From the NCBI GenBank assembly GCA_030145385.1, contig JAQYVU010000008.1:17627-81626 (forward strand): a DNA stretch of 64,000 bases. The letters are read 5' to 3'. The notes below the pieces were generated by a model that did not search any database, had not been told where the DNA came from, and was given only the letters and a program-made list of their open reading frames with translations. The DNA comes from Desulfococcaceae bacterium (GTDB lineage: Bacteria > Desulfobacterota > Desulfobacteria > Desulfobacterales > Desulfosalsimonadaceae). Numbering within the stretch: the first letter of the stretch is position 1; every line of letters begins with the position of its first letter. This document shows, piece by piece, positions 44,968 through 53,351 of this stretch. The position numbers and the translations under genes are program-made.

Positions 44968-46401
44968 TCATTTGGTTTCTTTGATAATCCATTTCTGTGA
45001 ATCATTATTTTGCCAACTCCGGGTCACGAGGTCATAATCGTTACTCTTATGATAAGCATCGACATATCGCTGATTAATTTTTTGCTGGATCCGATAGGTA
45101 TCTTGTTCACTTTCTACCGGCTTGATAATCCATATCTGAGAGTCATTGTTCTGAAATGACCGGGTCACAAGACGATAATCGTGCCTGCTCTCACCATAAG
45201 CATCAGCATATCGTTGGTTCAGTTTCTGTTGTAACCTATATTCTCCGTTCAGTGTTGTAACGGTGGGAGTAGATGGATAGAAATTACCACTTTCAGGAGC
45301 ATCGACGTTATTAGCCCGGAGATAATTCTCGATTGTGCTTCTCATTTTTTTCTGTTTGTCCTTAATTTGACTATCTTTCGGGAAAAAGCTGCTAATCAAT
45401 ATTATATCGTAGCTTGTCAATTCTGTGGCGTAAATTCCCGGGTTCTCTCGTACGGTTGCCGCCCAGTCATTGAAGCTCCCGGGGACGTCTCTGGAAAAGA
45501 CGCTTCCATTACCTCCAAAGGCGCTGGCTGTGATTTTTTCATGAATCATGCTTGACTTACTTGTTTTTTCTGATTCCGTTGACAGTCGGCCACTCACCGA
45601 AGCCGTAACTTGCCTGAATGTTCCAGAGACTGCCTGGCTGAATTCTTCTTTTTTCATCTTCGATCGCTCAAAGTCCTCCTGCGAAAAAATCGCAGTCAAA
45701 TAAGCTTTTCCTCCATAGGTGATTTTTGATGAAAAATGAGTACCCCATTCCTGGATGAAAGCGTCATAAGATTCCTGACTGTCTAATCCGGAAACATCCA
45801 GTTTGAAGTCCTGCGTAAATGTAAGGTCTCCGGGATTGCTCAGATCAATCTGAAGCCGGTGACCCTGTACATATCCTTTTTGCCGCCACATTCTGCTTTT
45901 ACTGTTTTTAGTAACTTGTTCAACCTTCTTGAACGATGCACTCCTGGAACTTGAGACAACACCTTTTATTCCACCGGAAAGATTTAGGGTTATCTCCATG
46001 GATTTACGATACGAGTTCCCTGAAGAATATTCCTCTAGTTCTGATTCAAAACGACTCCCAGTATCGCCTGGATAACCTTTCACTCCAGTGGGAAGATGGA
46101 ATGTTTTACCATTAATGGCCTTGATGGTCTGGGGACCTCGCTTGAGGGCAAATACTACCGGAGGAATATCAAACTCTGGTTTGGGAAATGCCGGCTCGGT
46201 ATAATTGTCGAGGTTCAAGTATACCAGATCGTACGCCATCCCCAGGTAATTGGCATTAACATCATAAAAATATTCTTTGTTGATCAACAACTCCTGGGAG
46301 ATCGGCTGCTCCTGAGCTTCAACATTCATGTTCGTTAACAGACACAGGCACCCTATTATGAGAACGAACCTGCGCAAACCTGACCTTTTCATATTACCCA
46401 T
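44968..46401 (-). CDS. Secreted MACPF (perforin-like) protein with two C-terminal lectin-like repeats (477 aa)
   Basis: Signal peptide in the first about 30 residues (RFVLIIGCLCLLTNMNVEA). The MACPF/CDC core spans about 60-370 and carries the family signature EWGTHFSSKITYGGKAYLTA near residue 225, flanked by Ser/Thr-rich amphipathic stretches that could be membrane-inserting hairpins. Two tandem repeats of about 42 residues close the protein (RLQQKLNQRYADAY..VTRSFQNNDSQIWI and RIQQKINQRYVDAY..VTRSWQNNDSQKWI), of the ricin-B-like type. The ATG at 46401 has AGGAGG nine bases upstream. A riboswitch, terminator and promoter precede it by about 300 bases. Likely a pore-forming toxin or defence or predation factor (inference). 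Confidence 0.88.
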   Translation of the reverse strand: MGNMKRSGLRRFVLIIGCLCLLTNMNVEAQEQPISQELLINKEYFYDVNANYLGMAYDLVYLNLDNYTEPAFPKPEFDIPPVVFALKRGPQTIKAINGKTFHLPTGVKGYPGDTGSRFESELEEYSSGNSYRKSMEITLNLSGGIKGVVSSSRSASFKKVEQVTKNSKSRMWRQKGYVQGHRLQIDLSNPGDLTFTQDFKLDVSGLDSQESYDAFIQEWGTHFSSKITYGGKAYLTAIFSQEDFERSKMKKEEFSQAVSGTFRQVTASVSGRLSTESEKTSKSSMIHEKITASAFGGNGSVFSRDVPGSFNDWAATVRENPGIYATELTSYDIILISSFFPKDSQIKDKQKKMRSTIENYLRANNVDAPESGNFYPSTPTVTTLNGEYRLQQKLNQRYADAYGESRHDYRLVTRSFQNNDSQIWIIKPVESEQDTYRIQQKINQRYVDAYHKSNDYDLVTRSWQNNDSQKWIIKETK

Positions 46402-46694
46402 AACTTTCAACCTCCTCTGAAAAAGAGTGTAAGGTTCTCAAATCTCCTTTCTTGAAACACAACCATCCTTTGATGAATTACAATTAAAATATATATTTTT
46501 TTAATGACTTACATTTCTTTGACACGAGACAGTTGTTTGAAACAAAGTGTCTGCCATTAATTTAGGATGGGGAATGAAAAACATAGCGGGACAATTAATT
46601 TGCTGCATTTAATGTCCGGGCTTCTATAAAAATGTTGTAAAGATTCCGGCGTTGCAAGATGGAGCGCATCTTTATCATAAGAAGAGGTGAGGAG

Positions 46695-46737
46695 ATAAAA
46701 AGGCCGGATTGCCTCGATGATTCAATGGCAGTCCGGC
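46695..46737 (-). terminator. Intrinsic terminator of the riboswitch expression platform
   Basis: On the minus strand GCCGGACTGCC (46737-46727) pairs with GGCAATCCGGC (46713-46703) and is followed by CTTTTT. The 5' arm is shared with the 3' part of the aptamer, so ligand-bound aptamer and terminator exclude each other. Ligand should therefore turn the downstream gene on. Confidence 0.85.
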
Positions 46738-46800
46738 TATCTTTTTAGTGGAGACCCGCGACTTTCCGTCCCTGCCTCACGGCAGGTTTGGCTTTATCAT
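46727..46800 (-). promoter_or_regulatory. GEMM-I cyclic-dinucleotide riboswitch aptamer (possible cGAMP subtype)
   Basis: Minus-strand RNA shows the GEMM-I order: GATAAAGCCAAACC, a hairpin TGCC-GTGA-GGCA with a GNRA tetraloop, GGGACGGAAAGTC, GCGGGTCTC, a short loop, then GATAGCCGGACTGCC. These match the conserved AAACC, GGGACG-AAAG and TAGC blocks of c-di-GMP-I riboswitches. The base aligned to G20 of the Vibrio Vc2 aptamer (three before the C preceding AAACC) is A. A20 marks the GEMM-Ib subclass described in Geobacter that prefers 3',3'-cGAMP. The next gene on this strand is the MACPF gene. Confidence 0.88.
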
Positions 46801-46808
46801 TTTATTTT

Positions 46809-46837
46809 AACATACTCTCATAAATACTATAAGTCAA
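46809..46837 (-). promoter_or_regulatory. Promoter of the riboswitch transcript
   Basis: TTGACT (46837-46832), 17 bases, TATGTT (46814-46809) on the minus strand. Transcription would begin within a few bases of the aptamer's 5' end, as expected. Confidence 0.6.
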
Positions 46838-47248
46838 TTTTTTTGATTATCTAAAATAGATTCTAAGCTGAAATAGGCGAGATTTTTTGGGATAGGCTTA
46901 GGATATAAAAGGCGTTTGCGGCTTCTCTGGTTCATTCGGCATTCAGGGTCGGATCAAGCTGGAGTAAACGGGGAGTAAACGGTGTCACATCTTGAATTGT
47001 GAGTTACTCCGGTCAATCGGTGTAAAACCTGAGTTTTGCGGTTCTTGTATCAAATCTCAAATTCCATAAAACCTTTGATTCGAGAATAGGGCCAGGAGGC
47101 AGGACTGGCTATTGCATTATGCAGTGGAATTTAGATTTTAGCAGGGAGGACTGCCATAAAAAGTCTGTCTCGATACGGATAATGCCAACTCATTTTCAAT
47201 TTTTTTTGTCAATGGATGGGGTGCCCCAGAATTCTAATTTTGGCTAAA
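46838..47248. other. Non-coding region between riboswitch promoter and aldo/keto reductase gene
   Basis: No supported gene. A short direct repeat (GGAGTAAACGG, GGAGTAAACGG near 46965-46985) may be debris of an insertion; nothing further was recognised. Confidence 0.4.
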
Positions 47249-48682
47249 CTAAAGGAGGTCTATCTCAAATGCTTGACTTTCAGCCTGGTTCCCCGCAGCA
47301 TCCACAGCTCGAACTTTATATTTACGAGTACCCTTCTTTTGATCCTCATTCAAAATATCATCATAATGGAATGCTTGCTGAGTGATCTGGGGAACATGGG
47401 GGACCGTACCGATCACATCCTCATAACAAAGTACCTCATAACGTTCGATTGGTTCGGCACCTGCGTAAGAGGTCTGCCAGCTAACACGGACTGCGCAGCG
47501 GTTCAGACCCGGCATGGCCGAATCCTCTTCAACCCCTACATTTCGAGGCGCAGTAAGCCCGGTTGCTTTCCGTTGAAAGTAAGCATTCGCCGAATCCTTG
47601 CCTGCAGAAGTAACCATCCTCTCAATCCGGTTCATTTCACCCGCTTCCAGGGTTTCCGAGAGCTGAGCTGCTGACAGATTCTGCTCAAGCTGGCATTTTC
47701 CAGCATTATCATCAATATGGCCAATACCGACGATGAGCGTGCTAATGCCTTCAATAGAAAGTGCGTATCGGATGAGATCTCTACTTGGTATCTCATCGGA
47801 CCCAACATCGTGGTATACATCCTCCGGATTATTAGAGAACCTGACCTCCTTGTGATAATAAGAAGCATCCGCAAAGACCTTCATACCGATTACCCCCATA
47901 TCAGCAGCTTTAGCAGCGGCGATTGCGTTATGACGATGCCCCATATATTTGCAATCACTGGGATTAATAGTAACTAAAAGAGTGTCGAGAATCCGGTGAT
48001 TGTCTCTTTGGATGGCATATATGTGTGCTGCTGTGTTCCAATGACCGGATATGCCGATATGTTTAATCAGCTTTTCTTTTTTAGGATTACAGCCTGTCCG
48101 GTTGGTACCTTCCCGCAGATCCAGCATCGCAACCAGAGATCCGATCCAGGGTTGATCCGGACTTGGCTCATCAAACCCCTCAAACAGCATGTCAACCTCA
48201 TCTTTTGTGTTAATATTGTGAAACTGAATACAGTCCAGATAGGCCCCTTCAGGGTATCCCCCCTGACCATCCCCGAATAATAGACTCAAAGAGCGGCGGA
48301 CATCATCAATCGACGTTGAAACACCGAAATTATCCAGCATACCCTCACTGAAATCTGAACGAAAGCGTTCGCCATCCGGACGTCTTGCAGAACGAATATG
48401 GGTTTTACTGGAGATAAACAGCTGTTCACGAGCGGTGTGGTTGTAATCTTCTACTGAAGGGGACAACCTCAGACGGCGAAAGGCTTCACCAAAATTTTTC
48501 TGACTCGGTCCATAGATATTCGATGTGTCTATATAGTTAATTCCCAATTGACAGGCTTTTTCGATGATAGCGATTGGATCCACACCTTCTGCAGGCCACT
48601 GAATAGAGGCCTGGCCTCCGAGACCCATCGTGGTTACCTGCCTCCCGGTCCGTCCCAACCTGCGTGTGATAAGCTGCTTCAT
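47249..48682 (-). CDS. Aldo/keto reductase with C-terminal fibronectin type III-like domain (477 aa)
   Basis: Residues about 1-360 form an AKR TIM barrel: RRLGRTGRQVTTMGLGG, YIDTSNIYGPSQ (catalytic Asp and Tyr), HIGISGHWNTAAHI, GVIGMKVFADASYY, and STLIVGIGHIDD near the cofactor end. The last about 100 residues look like an Fn3 sandwich (TAPRNVGVEED, VRVSWQTSYAGAEPIERYEV, TRKYKVRAVDAAGNQ). The start is ATG 48682 after AAGGAG. No signal peptide. The Fn3 tail is unusual for a cytoplasmic AKR. Substrate unknown. Confidence 0.85.
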   Translation of the reverse strand: MKQLITRRLGRTGRQVTTMGLGGQASIQWPAEGVDPIAIIEKACQLGINYIDTSNIYGPSQKNFGEAFRRLRLSPSVEDYNHTAREQLFISSKTHIRSARRPDGERFRSDFSEGMLDNFGVSTSIDDVRRSLSLLFGDGQGGYPEGAYLDCIQFHNINTKDEVDMLFEGFDEPSPDQPWIGSLVAMLDLREGTNRTGCNPKKEKLIKHIGISGHWNTAAHIYAIQRDNHRILDTLLVTINPSDCKYMGHRHNAIAAAKAADMGVIGMKVFADASYYHKEVRFSNNPEDVYHDVGSDEIPSRDLIRYALSIEGISTLIVGIGHIDDNAGKCQLEQNLSAAQLSETLEAGEMNRIERMVTSAGKDSANAYFQRKATGLTAPRNVGVEEDSAMPGLNRCAVRVSWQTSYAGAEPIERYEVLCYEDVIGTVPHVPQITQQAFHYDDILNEDQKKGTRKYKVRAVDAAGNQAESQAFEIDLL

Positions 48683-48846
48683 AATCTTTCTCCTTAATTT
48701 TATTTCCAATCACCACCACAACCTGTAACGTCTTCTTCCTTTTAGATATCTACCTGGATGCTTTTACCACCCCTCGATATGCGTTGACATAAAGGAGAAA
48801 GCTCTATTTAAAAATCATCTTCCATTTCCATCGAATTTTAAACCCC

Positions 48847-49326
48847 TTAATCCCTTTTATAGCGCCCCATAAGACGGTTCATTCCGATAAGATGTGGCTC
48901 TGCCCTTTCCAGAAACTGCCACAGGTTTAGTCCTGGTGCCAGTGTCATTGTCTTATCCAGTGCCAGTACCCAGAAATAATAATTGTGAAGGCCGTGCCCA
49001 TTGGGCGGCATTGGACCGTTGTAGCCAGTTTTTCCGAAATCGGTAATGCCGTTGGTATACAAATGGGTGTCTTCATCCAGATGCGTCACGTCTCCGGGAA
49101 TATTATACAGCACCCAATGAACAAAACCATAGGTGCCTCTGGTGCTCACCAGCGGGGCATCCGGGTCGTGACAGATAACGGCAAAGGTCTTTGTTCCTCC
49201 AGGCGGGTTTTCCCATGACAACGCCGGCGAAACATCTTCTCCTTCACCGGTAAACCTGGACGGTATCATAGTATCTTGTTCAAATGCATCACTTTTTAAC
49301 TGCATTTTTGTTGGCGCAAAACCCAT
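48847..49326 (-). CDS. YbhB/YbcL family phosphatidylethanolamine-binding-like protein (159 aa)
   Basis: Bacterial PEBP/Raf-kinase-inhibitor-like fold. Hallmarks: SRFTGEGEDVSPALSWENPP, the ligand-pocket DPDAPLVSTRGTYGFVHWVL, and GYNGPMPPNGHGLHNYYFWV. Full length without a signal peptide. The physiological ligand in bacteria is unclear. It lies upstream of the AKR gene in the same direction with a 164-base gap. Confidence 0.93.
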   Translation of the reverse strand: MGFAPTKMQLKSDAFEQDTMIPSRFTGEGEDVSPALSWENPPGGTKTFAVICHDPDAPLVSTRGTYGFVHWVLYNIPGDVTHLDEDTHLYTNGITDFGKTGYNGPMPPNGHGLHNYYFWVLALDKTMTLAPGLNLWQFLERAEPHLIGMNRLMGRYKRD

Positions 49327-49656
49327 GATGGTATCTCCTTTTTTTCTGGTTTCTGAATTACGTAATTTCAGGTCAGGATACTGCTGATTATTTTTCCTGT
49401 CAACGGCATCACCTGTAGATCGTCAAGACGCGCCTGCTTCTTTTGTCTTTTAGATGAGCTGAAATATACGGTAATTGTTAATCAATTCCTGCCAAAGTAA
49501 ATTAAGTAATTGAAAAAGACATTAAATTATCATTACATTGGACCATTCGAATAGTCTTAAAAGCATTTTTTTATACCCGAAAAACGTTTCGAAAGAGGTT
49601 CAACTAAATATTCCTGACCAGTCAAACAATAACGCAATCAAAAGGAGCAGGGAATC

Positions 49657-50667
49657 ATGGACAACCGTAATATCAAAAAAGAAATGCAAAAAATAATGTC
49701 GCGCCGTGATAAAAGGAAGGAAGCCGGCAAGGCGGAGGTATCGGCTGAAATGCAGGCGTTTTATGAAATTGTTATATTGTCCATGCAGGAAGCCCTATCG
49801 GAACATTTAGGTACAACAATCCCCATGCAGGAATTGGAGCAAGAGGAGTTTGAAGTCTATCTCGATGTGATTTCAAAAATCGACTTGCCACCTGAAATCT
49901 GTGCAATTCTAATCACACCCAACACACGGGCGATATTTAATTCACAATGGGACCAAATGGTAAAAAACGTGCAGATGAATTCAAAAGCCTACACTCTGGT
50001 TATCAGCCACCACACCGAACGATCGATATTAATCCAGGTCACCCTGCAAGGTCTCCTGTCAATCGGGACGGATGTTTATGAGAACGGTACTCATTTTGCC
50101 GATTACACTTACAATTCGAATGATGAATGTTTAATGGATTTATCAAATGTCATCTGGACGTTCTTTACGCCGAAAGAAAAATGGACAGATGATGCAATTG
50201 CCCGGTATACGGAGAATTGGTTTGCCAAGTCTATTCACCGGTTTGACCTGGAAAATATACCGATTCACACGGAATTCAGCTACCTCCATAATCCTCAATT
50301 ACTGAACCTGGCATCCCTGGAGTCCGTCTTTAAGGCAATTATTGCGGACGTTCCCAGGGAATTGATCAGTATGGATATAGCGATTGAATATACAAACGAC
50401 TTAAACCGAGACATGGAATTTAATTGTCCGGAAGTAACCAAACAAGGCATTATTGAAAATAATATTGAAGAATGTAAAGCGCTCTATGATCGGCTGACAG
50501 TGGAAATTGACCAACGCCTGGACATTCTTGATGCCACTGAAGGCGTTAAGTTCCCCGAGCGAAATTTCAACAACCCGGAGTACAACAAAACATTTCATGA
50601 TTCGGCAAAAAAAATTTACAAACAGGTCACCGGGTTATCCTGCCCTGAAAATATGCCAACCGAGTAA
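49657..50667 (+). CDS. Protein of unknown function (336 aa)
   Basis: ATG at 49657 after AAAGGAGC. A soluble, acidic, mixed alpha/beta protein with a basic, Lys/Arg-rich first 30 residues (KKEMQKIMSRRDKRKEAGK) and no signal peptide, membrane segment or metal-binding cluster. I recognise no domain. It is a single gene between PEBP and a decayed toxin-antitoxin pair, which suggests accessory DNA. Codon-position behaviour looks normal across its length, so it is probably expressed. Confidence 0.72.
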   Translation: MDNRNIKKEMQKIMSRRDKRKEAGKAEVSAEMQAFYEIVILSMQEALSEHLGTTIPMQELEQEEFEVYLDVISKIDLPPEICAILITPNTRAIFNSQWDQMVKNVQMNSKAYTLVISHHTERSILIQVTLQGLLSIGTDVYENGTHFADYTYNSNDECLMDLSNVIWTFFTPKEKWTDDAIARYTENWFAKSIHRFDLENIPIHTEFSYLHNPQLLNLASLESVFKAIIADVPRELISMDIAIEYTNDLNRDMEFNCPEVTKQGIIENNIEECKALYDRLTVEIDQRLDILDATEGVKFPERNFNNPEYNKTFHDSAKKIYKQVTGLSCPENMPTE

Positions 50668-50702
50668 AAGCATCCGGCTGTTTCCAAGCGCCATTTCTGT
50701 TG

Positions 50703-50798
50703 TCAGTTTTGGTTTCCCCAGCTTTTGAGAATATGTGAGGGCGGTCCGCTGAAAAATATCCCGGATATGAATACATTCGTATCAAGGACAATTCTCAT
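50703..50798 (-). pseudogene. Truncated PIN-domain toxin remnant (31 codons)
   Basis: Reads MRIVLDTNVFISGIFFSGPP then SHILKSWGNQN and a stop. The first strand and catalytic Asp of a PIN-domain RNase (LDTNVFISG) are present, but the remaining about 100 residues are missing. Its ATG overlaps the antitoxin TGA (ATGA), the normal arrangement of a VapBC-type operon. Confidence 0.78.
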
Positions 50799-51059
50799 TT
50801 TCGATTCTTGCGAACTTTTAAAATGGCATCGTTTATATCGGATTTTTTTATTCCTGCTTGTTTTTCCTTTTTCCTTGCCTTTGCAATAAGGTCTCCGAAT
50901 TCATCAATAGATGGTGGGGCTATATTTTTTAAAAAACAACATCCTTTTCAGCGACAACGACAAATTAAGCTCCGTCTTTTAAATTAACCTGCTTCCTGAT
51001 ATTTCAGGAATAACCACCTGGCCTTTTGAGGACATTTTTGTTGTTGAAACATTTGTCAT
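50795..51059 (-). pseudogene. Frameshifted AbrB/SpoVT-type antitoxin gene
   Basis: Starts MTNVSTTKMSSKGQVVIPE, the swapped-hairpin AbrB DNA-binding start, after GGAGGT. It then loses frame. The rest can be read only by shifting: KQVNLKDGA, then FVVVAEKDVVF, then KNIAPPSIDEFGDLIAKARK and KSDINDAILKVRKNRK. At least two shifts and internal stops are present, so it is not functional. Confidence 0.78.
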
Positions 51060-51451
51060 GATTTACCTCCCTAATATTTTAATAATCTTACTGGTAAGAG
51101 CCAGGGTTTGTTGATCAAAAAAACAAACTTTTATCATTTGGGGAAGCACATTTTACTGATTTGCTTTATCAGAGAGTTGAAAAATGTCATGTTTTGGGAC
51201 AATCATGATTTTATATACCCTATAGAATTGTTTGGAAGATGCGTGGTGCACCATTATCCCATTGCCACGCAGCCGAGTGAAAGATTTTCTAAAAAAAAAA
51301 GGGAGCAAATTGTTTGAGCGGTGATGTGGCTATTGGCTGGGCATTTAGGAAACATCAATAGAATCTGATATCAGCGAGCCCTAAAAAATTCAGCGAGTTT
51401 TTGATCCCGCTGTAGAAAATATTTCGCGAGGGAAGCCGAAGGCAGAGTTGC
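51060..51451. other. Non-coding region
   Basis: No convincing gene. A 69-codon open frame at 51108-51317 lacks a ribosome site and family-like features. Confidence 0.45.
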
Positions 51452-51530
51452 AGGGCCGGGTTTCTTACCCGGCACAAATATCTGTTGATGGACAGATGGC
51501 ATTTGTCGGGAATGGAATCCCGACCTGCAA
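51452..51530 (-). repeat. Family R repeat, copy 2 (inverted)
   Basis: Read on the minus strand it shows GCAGGTCGGGATTCCATTCC-CGAC, then GCCGGGTAAGAAACCCGGCC, the same double-hairpin layout as copies at 43817 and 53182 but in opposite orientation and with a slightly longer spacer. Confidence 0.8.
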
Positions 51531-51538
51531 TAAATTTC

Positions 51539-51636
51539 GGCATCAACAATTAGCATGCTGCTGCCGCAGTGGGCAACGCCTGCAATAAAAAAAATACCCG
51601 CCTGGCGGCATTAAAATGATACCGACAGCCGGGTAA
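51539..51636 (-). terminator. gdhA terminator within a repeated 3' element (copy 1)
   Basis: On the minus strand, ACCCGGCTGTCGGTATC pairs with the segment ending GCCGCCAGGCGGGT and is followed by eight T. Downstream comes GCAGGCGTTGCCCACTGCGG-CAGCAGCATG. A closely similar unit follows soxG at 57194-57296. Confidence 0.85.
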
Positions 51637-51699
51637 TAGCTGTTTTAAAAAACTGATGGCCCAACGGGTAAACCGTATTCCTCACCCGTTTGATTCGGG

Positions 51700-53049
51700 T
51701 TAAACCAGGCCCTGATCCAGCATGGCATTGACCACTTTGACAAAGCCGGCAATATTGGCTCCGGCCACATAGTTGCCGGGCTGGTCATACTCGGCAGCGG
51801 CGTATACGCATGACTTATGAATGCTTCGCATGATGCCCTTGAGACGATTGTCGACTTCTTCTCCCGGCCAGTTAAGGCGCATGCTGTTTTGCGACATTTC
51901 CAGTCCGGATACGGCAACGCCGCCGGCATTGGCGGCTTTGCCGGGACCATACATTATTTTATTGTCCAGAAAAATATTCACCGCTTCAGGCGTTGACGGC
52001 ATGTTGGCCCCTTCCGCCACCAGGGTCACGTTGTTTTTGATCAGGTTAGCGGCATCTGTTCCATTAATTTCATTTTGGGTAGCACTCGGAAACGCACAGT
52101 CCGCCTCATGGTCCCACAATGGATTATAATCAAGGGCATCATCTGTAGGGGTATAAACCGCGTCCGGATATTTTTCCGCATATTCACTGATCCGGCCGCG
52201 TTGGATATTTTTCAGATGCATGACATACGCCAGCTTATCCGCGTCAATGCCTTTTTCATCATAAATATAGCCGGCAGAATCAGACAGAGTCTTCACCGTG
52301 CCGCCGAGTTCCAGAATTTTTTCCACGGTAAACTGCGCCACGTTTCCCGAACCCGATACCAGGCAGGTCTTTGCTTGCAGGGTGTCATTTTTAACGGAAA
52401 GCATTTCAGCCGCAAAATACACACAGCCGTAACCGGTAGCTTCCGGCCGGATGAGACTCCCGCCCCATGCCAGGCTTTTGCCGGTTAATACACCGGTAAA
52501 TTCATTGCGCAGTTTTTTATACATTCCGAACAGGTATCCGATTTCCCGGGCGCCCACCCCGATATCACCGGCCGGAATATCGGTATTTTCGCCGATATGG
52601 CGGAACAGCTCCGCCATGAAACTCTGGCAGAAACGCATGACTTCATGATCGGACTTGCCCTTGGGATCAAAGTCCGAACCGCCTTTTCCGCCTCCCATGG
52701 GCAGAGTGGTCAGGGCATTTTTAAAGACCTGCTCAAAGGCCAGAAATTTCAAGATACTCAGGTTGACTGACGGATGAAACCGGAGACCGCCTTTGTATGG
52801 TCCGATGGCACTGCTCATTTCAATGCGGAACCCACGGTTTACCTGAATCTGGCCCGTATCATCCATCCACGGCACCCGAAACATGATAACCCGTTCCGGT
52901 TCAGTGATTCTGCTGAGGATGTTTTCCTTTCGGTACTGGGGATTCCGGTCTAAAACCGGCTTGACGGTTTCCAGCACCTCGGCAACTGCCTGGTGAAATT
53001 CTTTCTGTTCAGGATCCTTATCCTTAATCAATTGTATAATGTCCGACAT
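51700..53049 (-). CDS. gdhA: NADP-type glutamate dehydrogenase (449 aa)
   Basis: Hexameric class I GDH, reversibly aminating 2-oxoglutarate. Motifs: GPYKGGLRFHPSVNLSILKF, the catalytic PMGGGKGGSDFDPKGKSD (Lys, Asp), and the C-terminal cofactor domain with GSGNVAQFTVEKI and AEGANMPSTPEAV. Length 449 is typical of the NADP biosynthetic enzyme, which is why NADP is preferred. It lies between two inverted family R repeats (51452 and 53182). It could supply or remove glutamate for the linked glutamate/N-methylglutamate enzymes. Confidence 0.96.
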   Translation of the reverse strand: MSDIIQLIKDKDPEQKEFHQAVAEVLETVKPVLDRNPQYRKENILSRITEPERVIMFRVPWMDDTGQIQVNRGFRIEMSSAIGPYKGGLRFHPSVNLSILKFLAFEQVFKNALTTLPMGGGKGGSDFDPKGKSDHEVMRFCQSFMAELFRHIGENTDIPAGDIGVGAREIGYLFGMYKKLRNEFTGVLTGKSLAWGGSLIRPEATGYGCVYFAAEMLSVKNDTLQAKTCLVSGSGNVAQFTVEKILELGGTVKTLSDSAGYIYDEKGIDADKLAYVMHLKNIQRGRISEYAEKYPDAVYTPTDDALDYNPLWDHEADCAFPSATQNEINGTDAANLIKNNVTLVAEGANMPSTPEAVNIFLDNKIMYGPGKAANAGGVAVSGLEMSQNSMRLNWPGEEVDNRLKGIMRSIHKSCVYAAAEYDQPGNYVAGANIAGFVKVVNAMLDQGLV

Positions 53050-53181
53050 GAAGCGACTCCTTTGGATTTGAAACTGTTTATTTAAAACTGTTTATTTAAT
53101 GATATTTATATGTTTGGAATTTCAGGTTTTTCTTATTGTGTATGGCTTCCAAATAACTTAATTGCTGACGGTGCAGCAAAT

Positions 53182-53246
53182 TGCAGGTCGGGATTCCATT
53201 TCCGACAAAAGGCATCTGTCAATTGCCGGGTAAGAAACCCGGCCTC
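53182..53246 (+). repeat. Family R repeat, copy 3
   Basis: TGCAGGTCGGGATTCCATTTCCGAC plus GCCGGGTAAGAAACCCGGCC, nearly identical in its conserved parts to copies 1 and 2. Confidence 0.8.
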
Positions 53247-53351
53247 TGGAAAAGTTATTTATTGATACAGTGGTGAATCGCCACCATGAAAAGCTTTTTA
53301 CGAGTTTGTCACTATTCGAATTATTCGGCCTGATTTCGATGAATCGTGGGT

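Noticed and set aside
51108..51317. 69-codon open frame on the plus strand
   Set aside because: No ribosome site, no family-like motifs and located in repeat-rich non-coding DNA.
53276..53320. Fragment AGCTTTTTACGAGTTTGTCA resembling a family T end
   Set aside because: Only one end is present; too short to call a repeat copy with confidence.
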